From positions 53,067,219-53,131,218 of the forward strand of contig JASEVX010000013.1 in NCBI GenBank assembly GCA_031761405.1: DNA of 64,000 bases. The letters run 5' to 3'. The translations under genes and the position numbers were made by a program. Below the pieces are notes generated by a model, which worked only from the letters and a program-made list of their open reading frames with translations, ran no database searches and was not told where the DNA came from. This document shows positions 46,301 through 54,963 of this stretch, piece after piece. The number at the start of each line of letters is the position of its first letter. The stretch's first letter is position 1. Source of the DNA: Serripes groenlandicus. Its lineage: Eukaryota; Mollusca; Bivalvia; Cardiida; Cardiidae.

Positions 46301-47681
46301 TGCTAAAGCATATTGGCTGGACAAGGAGAGTTTTTTGCTGATTGGTGAGTTACTGTTTCACCAACGAGAAAACGATTCGGAAAAAGATCTCGTAATACCG
46401 CATGACTTCAAAACCGAAGCTATCCGGTTGAATCATGATTTGCCCTCAGCGGGTCATCAGGGTGTAGCAAGGACAAAGGCGCGAGTGAAAGAAAGATTTT
46501 TTTGGAGGGGAATGGGGGTCGATATTACAAACTATATCGCTACCTGTGCAACTTGTAGTAAAAACAAGAAGACAAGTCAGTATGGTCACACCCCAATGCA
46601 AGTGTATCAAGCAAGTGCTCCTATGGAACGAGTTCACCTAGATTTCCTGGGGCCATTACCTAAGACCCCCAGGGACAATGTGTACATTCTGATGATGGTG
46701 GACCAATTCACCAAGTGGGTTGAGTGTGTACCATTACCATCCCAGACAGCAGAGGTTACGGCCAAAGCAGCAGTGGATAACTTCTTTTCCCGTTTTGGCT
46801 ACCCTTTCCAAGTATTTACGGACCAAGGTAGAAATTTTGAGTCAAAACTCTTCACTGCAATGTGTGAAGTGTTAAAGATCCATAAAGCTAGGACAACGCC
46901 ATATCGGCCATCGGCGAATGGTCAAGTTGAGCGCTTTAACCGCACTGTGATGGATGCTGTGAGATGCTATATCGGGGATTCACAGGAACAGTGGGATCTG
47001 CACCTTCAACAAATTGCAGGGGCAATAAGGAGTGCAGTAAATAGAAGCACCGGGTTCTCGCCCAACAAATTGATGCTAGGTAGAGAAGTGAACTCACCAG
47101 CATATTTAATGTTCCCAAGTAGAGCTGCTCAACCTATAACAACAGAGGAATATGTGGCTACTTTGATGAAAAATATTCAAGCAGCGTACAATGCGGCTAG
47201 GGATACATTGAAAACTTCATTGAAGAGAATGAAGCGGGACTATGATGTACGGATTTTAGAGAATTCATACAAGTCGGGGGATCTGGTATATCTACTCGAC
47301 TCTGCATCAAAGAAGGGGCAATGTAAGAAATTATCCCCTCCATGGAAAGGCCCTGCTGTGGTTGTTCAAAAGATATCGGCGTCCTTATACAGGGTAAAAC
47401 TTCGAAAGTCGATGTTCGTGACTAACCATGACCGATTGAAAAGGTGTCGAGACAGAATTGTCCCGGCATGGATAGAAAAGTGGTTAGTAAACCCAACTCA
47501 TGAGAATGAGGTGGGTGGAAAAGATAAAATCACTTACTGCAAATGTAGAAAACCATGGCAGGGCAGATTTATGATACAGTGTGATGGATGCGATGAATGG
47601 TTCCATGGCTCATGCGTCAATATCACGGCATCGGATGCACTGGATATAGACAAATTCTGGTGTGATATCTGCCGCAATTAA
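43212..47681 (+). CDS. pol: Pol: protease, RT, RNase H, integrase and C-terminal PHD finger
   Basis: The frame is open from 43212 (1,489 codons), but Pol is probably made as Gag-Pol by frameshifting at 43230-43236. Numbering here is from the ATG at 43212. Protease: D101 in VVDSAAEVT (DSA in place of the common DSG/DTG). RT: D463 in KLDANSAYWQ and FLDD with D527/D528. RNase H: D673, E714, D739, D782 (ending NADALSRKP), then a C-x2-C-x2-C cluster (808-814) and a linker of about 200 residues. Integrase: HHCC at H1075, H1082, C1112, C1115, and catalytic D1144, D1204, E1240 (DD35E). A GPY/F-like segment lies at about 1375-1385. The end is a PHD finger (C1443, C1445, C1457, C1460, H1465, C1468, C1484, C1487) with candidate methyl-lysine cage residues Y1442, M1454, W1463. 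All catalytic residues are present. Confidence 0.95.
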   Translation: MPFEEVFKRQWVGNRGRIPTLQSRYEGSPGENQLNVFKAKNPVSPSGKRENKSPEKVISTSKDVSEGKNVDLPVKVCMLRSASTFTIPVLIGEHQVEAVVDSAAEVTIVSDRVFSKLRKPPPKLRNVKLDTAGRQLSMMGFVAGPIKLKIGSSYYNGPIYVAPIDQDMLFGVDLLTKGAAVLNMGNGTLTYEGEEITMSMGYGEGNPQVARVTVAYRRIVPPQSVVRMKCKMNVSLPDYFIEPCENLKVFGPRVVRHAGTDPFMCIVNTSDRYLTMKKGREVGRAYPVGEFIPENEESYSVQEVRECLTETQNTVPEHLEDTFKKSAEHLTEEHKKHLAHMLNCYEDVFAKDEFDLGTFTEIEHTIDTGDAKPIKQRLRRTPACFAGEEETHLKKMLKAGVIQESISDWASSPVLIRKRDGNVRWCIDYRAVNNVTIKDVFPLPLVDDCLDTLSGNVWFSKLDANSAYWQVTVKEEDRRKTAFHTKYGLFEHVKMGFGLCNAPATYSRVMNLVMRGLCWKTVLAFLDDILVMGQDFESHLHNLGETFKRFRQHGLKLKPKKCVFFQREVEFLGRKVSRDSLAMSEADTETVSGWPVPNCSKDVERFMGLANYHRSFVKDFSLRSAPLYAAVGKNNFKWEKEQQQAFDYLKQALTHPPVLALPRKEGDFILDTDASDLAIGAELLQVQEGEEKVVAYGSYSLTKEQRRYCTTRKELLAIVRFTRQFRHYLLGRAFTVRTDHSSLTWLLNFREPQGQLVRWMEELSQYNMKLIHRPGKKHDNADALSRKPAPEGQCQMYTAGIPLRDLPCGGCIYCERADSRWGAFTREVDDAVPLTALGSAGIICGSSARDLAAGGDCHVGEPIASRLGGYRAQGDKGDQTAEAYDARADISSVSRSDIGHMSGSTRSSKISQVQCENGKTVDSGSSSTKLDCSQGVQHGAKGAPRVQNLLQWDQGGPEDVYIEIVASDGDYTVKVCGVGVKAPEACLCWGINMEDVKAAQRNDKDLKFIFESINGSTSPTEKDLFLSSPCAKAYWLDKESFLLIGELLFHQRENDSEKDLVIPHDFKTEAIRLNHDLPSAGHQGVARTKARVKERFFWRGMGVDITNYIATCATCSKNKKTSQYGHTPMQVYQASAPMERVHLDFLGPLPKTPRDNVYILMMVDQFTKWVECVPLPSQTAEVTAKAAVDNFFSRFGYPFQVFTDQGRNFESKLFTAMCEVLKIHKARTTPYRPSANGQVERFNRTVMDAVRCYIGDSQEQWDLHLQQIAGAIRSAVNRSTGFSPNKLMLGREVNSPAYLMFPSRAAQPITTEEYVATLMKNIQAAYNAARDTLKTSLKRMKRDYDVRILENSYKSGDLVYLLDSASKKGQCKKLSPPWKGPAVVVQKISASLYRVKLRKSMFVTNHDRLKRCRDRIVPAWIEKWLVNPTHENEVGGKDKITYCKCRKPWQGRFMIQCDGCDEWFHGSCVNITASDALDIDKFWCDICRN
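43230..43272 (+). promoter_or_regulatory. -1 ribosomal frameshift signal: T TTA AAC slip site, 6-nt spacer and stem-loop
   Basis: The heptamer TTTAAAC at 43230-43236 lies in the gag frame exactly as X XXY YYZ. After a 6-nt spacer, GGGTCGG (43243-43249) pairs perfectly with CCGACCC (43266-43272) across a 16-nt loop. The loop contains GGGG, which could pair with a downstream CCCC near 43294 as a pseudoknot. Slippage by -1 enters the pol frame at 43236. The pairing and phase are seen directly; the frameshifting activity is inferred. Confidence 0.85.
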
Positions 47682-47707
47682 CAGGTATGATAGACGGCTG
47701 TTATCGG

Positions 47708-47722
47708 TTTTTTTGTTTTCAG
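47708..47722 (+). promoter_or_regulatory. Splice acceptor before ORF3
   Basis: ttttttttgttttcag ends at 47722, 27 nt after an ATG (47687) and 6 nt before the ATG at 47729. It is a strong polypyrimidine-AG acceptor lying in the gap just after the pol stop. It could receive the LTR donor at 41274 and give a subgenomic ORF3 mRNA whose first ATG is 47729. Confidence 0.6.
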
Positions 47723-47728
47723 ACAACT

Positions 47729-49675
47729 ATGACTTCCACCAGAGAGATCCGCCAGGCCACTAAGGACGGGCATCTATTAGCGTCCAGAGACCTGGTAAAG
47801 ACAATTCTCTTGGGTGAACAGTTGGCGGAAAAACAGATCCCCTTACTTTTGGGACAAGTAAAGATTGCCAAGGACCAGGGACAGAGACGATGGCTACAGT
47901 TGGTTGCTGGGGATGCGGATCAGATGCAGTTCCATGGCCAACAGTGGATCGACGAGAAGATCACAAAGGTCTCTCGCCGATCCCGGCCATCGAGCTCCCA
48001 GCAAGCCAGCCAGTCTAGAGACATCCGGCTCATGGAGGGGAAGACGATCGATAGGGTTGTGGTGGATATGGGCTGTGGTCAGGAATCCAATATAGAGGAA
48101 ATAACCTCACAGATCGACGCAGTCCTGAATGAGGCAATTGTAGATACGGCTATGGAGGTGGACAGAGCACCAGCCACAGTGAAGGACACGGAGAAAGCCA
48201 TGGATAGAGAGGAAAGAGGGACATCTGACATCCGGAAAGAGTCGAGAGACAGGAGGCATGTTCATCACTCGGGGGATACGAATAGACGCCAGAACAGGAG
48301 TGATAGGGCTATTCAGAAACCGTCTAACAAGGGTAGAAGACGATCATGGGAAGATAGGTCTCCGGTTGGACAACCAGTCCAGAAGAAGAGGTTCGAGGAA
48401 CCATGGATGGCAAGGAAGGGGGTGGACACATCGCTTTGCCCTATTCCTGGCTGTGGGGAAAAAGTTTCGTGGTCACATGCGTTCAGTGTGCACCTCCCGG
48501 GAGTCCTGGATAACCGACGCGGACCCACTACAGAGATCACCAGATCGAGATTGAACCTGCTACTCCTGGTAACCAACCAAATAGTGAGTTGTCTGGATAC
48601 AAGGAAGCTGACAAATTTCATTAATGATCTGCAGATGGTCACAAAAGGCTGTCTGCAGTACTCCAGGCAATTCGTCAGGGCAGCAGAGGATCTCTGTAGT
48701 GTGATGGGCAATGACAAGCCAGATGTCTTCACGGTTGACCCCATGAACTCGCCAGCCCTCCTCATACACTGGCGCATCTTCTTGGTGGTGATGGGATGCC
48801 TGGACAGACGGACGCAGGCAGAGTTACGGGATAACTTTCCCGCTATCTCTGTACCACTGCAGGACAGACCAAGGGCCTTTGATAGCCATTTCCACCTGGA
48901 CCGCCTCCGGAACAGGCTTGGAGGTCATCTCACCTATAAAGAGGCCCTTAAAGTCGTGGCACCAGAGACCGGGGATGAGGTTTGGGTGACTGGGGGAATT
49001 GCAGTCTTTTGGGATCCCCCCAGTTATCCAGACCAAGATGAAGTTGCCACGCTTGTTTCGGAGGGGGTAGGGGTGGCTATCGGAATCCACCCAAAGCTGG
49101 CAAAGAATGTCGATGAGCAGGACTGGACCAAGTTCCAGGAATGTCTACGCCTGGAAGGAGTTGTCGCCCTTGGAGAAGTGGGTTTGGATCATCATAAGAC
49201 GGATCCAGCCACTTGGGACATCCAGCATACCGTTTTGGATCGCGCAGTAGAGTGTCTGACGCCAGAAAAAGTGCTGGTGCTTCATAGCCGCGATGACAAG
49301 ACGGAGATGTTGGAACTCCTTTACCACCTGAAAGGAGTTGTGCCAAGGGAGCAGCCTATTCACCTGCACTGCTTCAGTGGTAGTGAAGCCACAAGGGACG
49401 CATGGATCCGAGCGTTCTCCAACATCTGCTTTGGGTTTACTGGGTTGGTCGCGAGTTTCCGGGATAACCAGGCTGAAGCTCTACGGAGCTTGGACGCAAA
49501 GAGGCTTCTCATAGAAACGGATGCCCCTTTCTTCGGCTTTGGAAAGCAGGCTTCAACCCCGCCACAAGTAGGCTCTACCGCGCGTGTGATCAGCCATGTG
49601 CGGCACGAAACCTGGGAAGAGCTTCTGCGTATTACAGAGGAGAATGCGCGGAGGCTGTATGGGATGCCTGTATAG
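47729..49675 (+). CDS. ORF3: Zn-finger-like and TatD-family metal-dependent nuclease, 648 aa
   Basis: I chose the ATG at 47729 because it is the first after the acceptor; the frame is open from an ATG at 47687 (662 codons). Residues 1-230 have no recognised domain, with basic NLS-like stretches near 201-222. A C-x4-C-x7-H-x4-H motif follows at 237-255. Residues about 384-645 are a TatD-type TIM-barrel metallohydrolase with every ligand in order: H387 and H389 (DSHFHLD), E483 (ALGEVGLD), H519 (VLHSRDD), H547 (LHCFSGS) and D598 (ETDAPF). TatD/TATDN enzymes are Mg-dependent DNases/exonucleases, and human TATDN2 has been linked to R-loop processing (recalled). A cargo role in processing cDNA, RNA-DNA hybrids or integration intermediates is inference. 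It shows no envelope features. The frame differs from pol (offset +2). Confidence 0.9.
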   Translation: MTSTREIRQATKDGHLLASRDLVKTILLGEQLAEKQIPLLLGQVKIAKDQGQRRWLQLVAGDADQMQFHGQQWIDEKITKVSRRSRPSSSQQASQSRDIRLMEGKTIDRVVVDMGCGQESNIEEITSQIDAVLNEAIVDTAMEVDRAPATVKDTEKAMDREERGTSDIRKESRDRRHVHHSGDTNRRQNRSDRAIQKPSNKGRRRSWEDRSPVGQPVQKKRFEEPWMARKGVDTSLCPIPGCGEKVSWSHAFSVHLPGVLDNRRGPTTEITRSRLNLLLLVTNQIVSCLDTRKLTNFINDLQMVTKGCLQYSRQFVRAAEDLCSVMGNDKPDVFTVDPMNSPALLIHWRIFLVVMGCLDRRTQAELRDNFPAISVPLQDRPRAFDSHFHLDRLRNRLGGHLTYKEALKVVAPETGDEVWVTGGIAVFWDPPSYPDQDEVATLVSEGVGVAIGIHPKLAKNVDEQDWTKFQECLRLEGVVALGEVGLDHHKTDPATWDIQHTVLDRAVECLTPEKVLVLHSRDDKTEMLELLYHLKGVVPREQPIHLHCFSGSEATRDAWIRAFSNICFGFTGLVASFRDNQAEALRSLDAKRLLIETDAPFFGFGKQASTPPQVGSTARVISHVRHETWEELLRITEENARRLYGMPV

Positions 49676-49696
49676 AGGCAGGAGTATAAGGGGGTG

Positions 49697-49768
49697 TCAC
49701 CCACACTAGGGTGATCATCCGCCTTCCAAAGGGATGCCATCGAGTTGGTGTCACCCACAATAGGGTGA
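49697..49768 (+). repeat. Twin RNA-hairpin motif in the 3' untranslated region
   Basis: TCACCC-ACACTA-GGGTGA (49697-49714) and TCACCC-ACAATA-GGGTGA (49751-49768) lie 54 nt apart, inside longer direct repeats (gtgtcacccaca, tagggtgatca). The stems are identical and perfect while the loop differs by one base. They sit between the ORF3 stop and the polypurine tract. Confidence 0.7.
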
Positions 49769-49794
49769 TCACCTGGAGCGACGTGGTATCTGCC

Positions 49795-49815
49795 AAAAGA
49801 GAAAATGGGGAAGAG
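49795..49815 (+). other. Polypurine tract
   Basis: AAAAGAGAAAATGGGGAAGA plus a final G, with one pyrimidine in 21, directly abuts the 3' LTR. This is the expected primer for plus-strand DNA synthesis. Confidence 0.85.
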
Positions 49816-50033
49816 TGTAGTGCGATCGGCTCGAGTCGGGTATGTCCGGAATACCGAGTGACGTCACCGCGAGATGCGCGCGTTGCGGGGGAGGGCACCT
49901 CGGGTCATTCTTACACTTGGACGCGAAGCCGAAAGTCGACCGTACAAATACTACAACTAACTAGAAGAAATAAGGTACTTATCCCTAACACATTTAACTG
50001 CTTATTTATATACGCTACCAGGTAAGCACTTTA
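49816..50033 (+). repeat. 3' LTR, 218 bp
   Basis: Identical by reading to the 5' LTR, including the CRE (49859-49866) and the CAGGTAAGC donor (50019-50027). The donor could let read-through transcripts splice into flanking DNA. It is followed by GTAT and the resumed host repeat. Confidence 0.95.
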
Positions 50034-50049
50034 GTATATTACTCTTGAT

Positions 50050-50580
50050 ATTAGTAGCAGGAAATATACAGGAAAGAGTTGATAGAGGATTTATCTTTCA
50101 GGATAGCCAGATTTAGAAATTTGATCCTTATCTGGACTCTGATGGCCTGCTGTTACGCGGTATTCTAGTAGCGAAATTAACTTAGATGAACCGTGACAGC
50201 GAACCCGCTTGGGACGAATACTTTAAGTTTGAATTACTTCCCTTTGCCAATTGTCCGCCATTTACACAATGGAGCACAGGTTGTTCGAGCACAGCCCGCT
50301 ACGTTATTTCTCGATGTTTTGGCGTTAATGTAGCACATCGTTGTAAGTTTCATGTTGCATATATGATCTGTAAAATTGTCATGATTAGTCTTTGTAACAA
50401 CAGGACATGTGCGCGATCAATTTGAAGTGCATTTACTTGTATTTTGTTTAGCTACAAAAGTAGGACGCTTTAGTAAATTTGTTTTTCTGTTTATATTTTT
50501 CAGTTTTTACCAATACAATTCATCAATCATAAACGGATGCGTTTGGTTCTACTTACTGCTACGTCCGGCGGCATGACAGT
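50050..50580 (+). repeat. Array-head module, copy 1
   Basis: It runs from ttagtagcaggaaatataca to acgtccggcggcatgacag. It is collinear with 54472-54963 and 58753-59272 and leads directly into a 47-bp array. Shared internal landmarks include gatggcctgctgttacgcg, gaacccgcttgggacgaata and tgcatatatgatctgtaaa. The frame at 50186-50425 is not conserved between copies, so it is not a gene. Confidence 0.8.
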
Positions 50581-53500
50581 AAAACAAGACTGTTGAAGGC
50601 AGAGTAATCACCATTCTGAATGATGTAAGTATATTACTGTTGAAAGCAGAATAAATACCCTCCTGAGGGATGTAACTATAATACTGTAGATATCTGAGTA
50701 AACACCATTCTGAGTGGTGTAACATTAATGTTAAAAGTGGAGTACATACCATTCTGAGTGGTGTAACTTTAATGTTGAAAGTGGAGTACATACCATTCCG
50801 AGTGGTGTAACTTTAATAATGTTGAAAGCAGAGCATACACTAGTATGAGTGGTAAAGCTATTATACTGTTGAAACCATTTATTAGTGGTGTAACTATAAT
50901 AAAGTTGAAATCAGAGTAAACACCATTCTGAGTGGAGTAACTAAACATGTTATACTGTTGAAAGTAGAGTACACATCATTCTTAGTGGTGTAGCTATAAT
51001 ACTGTAGAAAGCAGAGTAGATTCCATTATGAGTGATATAATTATAATACTGCAGAGCGCAGATTAAACACATTCTGAGTGGAGTAACTAAACATGTTATA
51101 CTGTTGAAAGTAGAGTACACACCATTCTGAGTGGTGTAGCTATTTTACTTTTGAAAGCAGAGAAAACACCATTCTGAGTGGTGTAACTATAATAATGTTG
51201 AAAGCTTTGTTAACAACGTTCTGAATGGTGTAACTGTAATACTAATGATGTTGAAAGTAGAGTACATTATGAGTGGTGTAACTATAATACTGTTGAAAGT
51301 AGAGTACACATCATTCTGGGTTATGTAACTTTAAAACTGTTGAATGTAAAGTATACCCATTCTGTGTTATATAACTACAATACTGTTGAAAGTAGAGTAC
51401 ACATCATTCTGAGCGGTGTAGCTATAATACTGTTGAAAGCAGAGAAAACACCATTCTGAGTGGTGTAACTATAATATTGTTGAAATCTTTGTTAACACCA
51501 TTCTATGTGGTGTAATTATACTACTGTTGAAAAAAGAGTACACACAATTCTGAATGGTGTAACAATACTACTGCTGAAAGCATTATTAACACCATTCTGA
51601 GTGGTGTAATTATAATGCTGTTGAAAGTAGAGTACACACAATTATGATACTGTTGTAAGTGATGTAAACACCATTCAGATGTGTGTAACTAGTCTACCGT
51701 TGAAAGCAGAGTACACACCATTCTGATTGGTGTAATTACAATACTGTTGAAGGCAGAGTAAACACCATTATGAGTGATGTAAATATAATGCTGTTGAAAG
51801 CGTTGTTAACACTCATTCTGAATGGTATAATTATAATACTGTTGAAAGTAGAGTACACACAATTCTTAGTTGTGTAACTATGATACTGTTGTAAGTGATG
51901 TAAACACCGCTCTGAGTGGTTTAACTATTATACCGTTGAAAGTATAGTAAACCACATTATGAGTGATGTAATACTGTTGAAGGCAGAGTACACACCATTC
52001 TTTGTGGTGTAATTATAATACTGTTGAAAGGCCGAGTACACACCATTCTGGGTTGTGTAACTAGTATACCGTTGAAGGCAGAGTACACACCATTCTGGGT
52101 GGTGTAACCATAATACTGTATAAAGCAGAATAAACACCATTATGAGTGATCTAAGTATACTACTGTTGAAATCAGAACACATATTCTTAGCGGTGTCACT
52201 TTAATACTTGTGAAAGTAGACTTTACAACAATCTGAGTGGTGTAACAATTTTGAAGCACCATTCTCAGCGGTGTAGCTATCGTTCTGTTAAGAGCAGATT
52301 AAATACCATTTTGAGTGGTGTAAAGCAGAGTATATACCATTCCGAGTCATGTAAGCATAATAAGAATCGTGTTTACTTTACTTTCAACAGTATTATATCT
52401 TCACCACTCAGAACGGTGTATGCTCTGCTTTCAACAGTATTAAAGTTACACCACTCATAATGGTATTTACTCTGCTTTCAACTGTTTTTACACCGTTCTT
52501 AATGGTGTTTACTATGACTTCAACAGTAGAATAGCTTCACCACTCAGAATGGTAATTACACTGCTTTCAACAGTATTATACTTATACTGAATGGTGTAAA
52601 TGTAATACTGTTGAACGTATTGTAAACACCTTTCTGAGTAGTGTAACGATAATACTGTCGAAGACAGAGTAAACACCATTCTGAGTGGCGTAACTATACA
52701 TGTAATTCTGTTGAAAGCAGAGTAAACCCCATTCTGAGTGGCGTAACTATACATGTAATTCTGTTGAAAGCAGAGTAAACCCCATTCTGAGTGGCGTAAC
52801 TATACATGTTATACTGTTGAACGTATAGTAAACACCATTCTGAGTGGTATAGCTATAATATTGTTGAAATTCGAGTACACACCGTTCTGAGTGGTATAGC
52901 TATACTACTGTTGAAAGCAGTGAAAACACCATTCTGAGTGGTATAGCTTAATACTGTTGAAATCAGAGAAAACACCATTCTGAGTGGTGTAGCTATACTA
53001 ATGTTGAAATCAGAGAAAACACCATTCTGAGTGGTATAGCCTAATACTGTTGAAATCAGTGAAAATGCCACTCTGAGTGGTGTGTATACATGTAATACTG
53101 TTGAAAGTAGAGTAAACACCATTATGAGTGGTGTAACTATAAAACTGTTGAAAGCCGAGTACACACCATTTTGAGAGGTGTAAATATGATACGGTTGAAA
53201 GCAGAGAAAACACCATTATGAATGGTATAGCTATAATACTGTTGAAAGCAGTGAAAACACCATTCTCAGTGGTATAGTTTAATACTGTTGAAATCGGAGA
53301 ACACACCATTATGAGCGGTGTAACTATAATACTGTTGAAATCAGAGAACACACCATTATGAGCGGTGTAACTATAATACTGTTGAAGGGAGAGTACCATT
53401 CGGATTGGTTTAACTATAATACTGTTGAAAGTAGACAAAATGCCATTTTGAATGGTGTGACTATACTACTGTTGAAAGTACAGTACTCACTATAATGAAC

Positions 53501-54471
53501 GGTGTATGAACGGTGTATGAACAGTGTATCTCTAAATTACTGCTGAAAGTAAGGTAGACACTAACTATAATACTGTTGAAAGAAGAGTACACACCATTCT
53601 GAGTTGAATAACTATTATACTGTTAAAAGTAGAGTACACACTGTTATGAGCTGTGTAATTATACTACTTTTGAAAGAAGAATATATACCATTCTGAGTGG
53701 CGTAACTATAATACTGTTGAAAGAAGTGTACACAACATTCTCAGTGGCGTAATTATAATACTGTTAAAAGTAGAGTTCACACTATTATGAGCGGTGGAAC
53801 TAAAATACAGTTGAAAGTAGAGTAGACATCATTATGAGTGATATCAGTATAATACTGTAGAAAGCAGAGTAGACACCATTCTGAGTGGTGTAAGTATAAT
53901 AATTTTGAAGGTAGAGTACACACCATTCTAAATGGTGTTACCGTACTACTGTTGAAGGCAGACTAATCACCATTATGAGTGATGTAAGTATAATACTGTA
54001 GAAAGCAGAGTAGACACCATTATGAGTGATGCAAGTATAATACTGTATAAAACAGAGTAGACGCCATTATGAGTGACGTAAGTATAATACTGTAGAAAGC
54101 AGAGTAGACACCATTATGAGTGGTGTAAGTAAAATACTCTTGAAAACAGAGTAGATACCATTCTGAGTGATTTTATGTATAATACTGTTGAAGGCAGAGT
54201 AGACACCATTCTGAGTGATGTAAGTATAATACTGTTGAAAGCAGGGAAGACATCATTCTGATTGGTGAAATTGAATAATATTGAAGGCAGAGAAAACCCC
54301 ATGTTGAGTGGTGTTACCATAATACTGTAGAAGGCAGATTTATCACCATTCTGAGTGATGTATGTATAATACTGTTGAAGTCAGAGTAAACACCATTCTG
54401 AGTAGTGTTACCATTAAAATGTTGAAGGAGTAAACACTGTTCTGATTGATGTAAGTATATATCTGTTGACA
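50581..54471 (+). repeat. 47-bp hairpin minisatellite, block 5 (about 80 units)
   Basis: Its opening units match blocks 1, 6 and 7. Its middle matches block 3 and its end matches block 4, including the shortened unit gttgaaggagtaaacac just before the next module. It contains a short inverted segment at 52365-52575. Confidence 0.92.
52365..52575 (-). repeat. Inverted group of about four 47-bp units within block 5
   Basis: Here the units read in reverse (actttcaacagtattat, caccactcagaacggtgta, ctctgctttcaacagtatta), while both flanks read forward. The breakpoints lie near 52362 and 52577. Confidence 0.85.
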
Positions 54472-54963
54472 TTAGTAGCAGGAAATATACAGAAAAGAAT
54501 TGATAGATTTTATCTTTCAGGAAAGCCAGATTAAGAAAATTGATCCTTACCTGGACTCTGATGGCCTGCTTTTACGCGTTTTTCTAGTAGCGAAATTTAC
54601 TTAGATGAACCGTCCCGCTTGGGACGAATAATTTAAGTTTGAATTACTTCCCTTTGTCAGTCGTGGAGCACAGGTAAAAGCCGGCAACGTTATATCTCGA
54701 TGTTTTTGCGTTAATGTAGCACATCTTTGTAAGTTATGTTGCATATATGATCTGATAAGTTGTCATGATTAGTCTTTGTAACGACAGGACATGTGTTCGA
54801 TCAATTTGAAGTGCATTTATTTGTATTTTGTTTAGCTACAAAAGTAGGACGCTTTAGTAAATGTGTTATTCTGTTTATATTTTCAGTTTTTACCAATGCA
54901 ATTCATCAATCATAAACTGATGCGTTTGGTTCTATTTACCGTGACGTCCGGCGGAATGACAGT
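54472..54963 (+). repeat. Array-head module, copy 2
   Basis: Collinear with 50050-50580 but about 40 bp shorter; it lacks part of the gtgacagcgaacccgc and ccgccatttacacaatgg region. Its left junction with block 5 is the natural counterpart of the retrotransposon insertion site. Confidence 0.8.

Larger units (their letters stand above)
41068..50033 (+). mobile_element. Intact Ty3/gypsy LTR retrotransposon with PHD-tailed integrase and a TatD-nuclease third ORF
   Basis: An 8,966-bp element with LTR-PBS-gag-pol-ORF3-PPT-LTR order. The LTRs appear identical base for base, and all three frames are open. The host sequence GTAT is present once on each side (41064-41067 and 50034-50037). If the LTR is taken to end one base earlier, the duplication would be AGTAT. 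The uninterrupted sequence is preserved at a paralogous site (about 54445-54475). Domain order PR-RT-RNaseH-IN places it in Ty3/gypsy (Metaviridae). The third frame is not an envelope-type protein: I see no signal peptide, transmembrane segment or fusion motif. It appears to be a young, possibly autonomous copy. Confidence 0.95.

Noticed and set aside
47685..47722. A 38-nt GTATGA...TTTCAG micro-intron between pol and ORF3 that would shift frames
   Set aside because: Too short for normal metazoan splicing. The acceptor is better explained by the LTR donor.
47687..49675. ORF3 as an envelope gene, making the element an errantivirus
   Set aside because: No signal peptide, transmembrane helix, furin-like site or fusion region. 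The C-terminal half is a TatD metallohydrolase.
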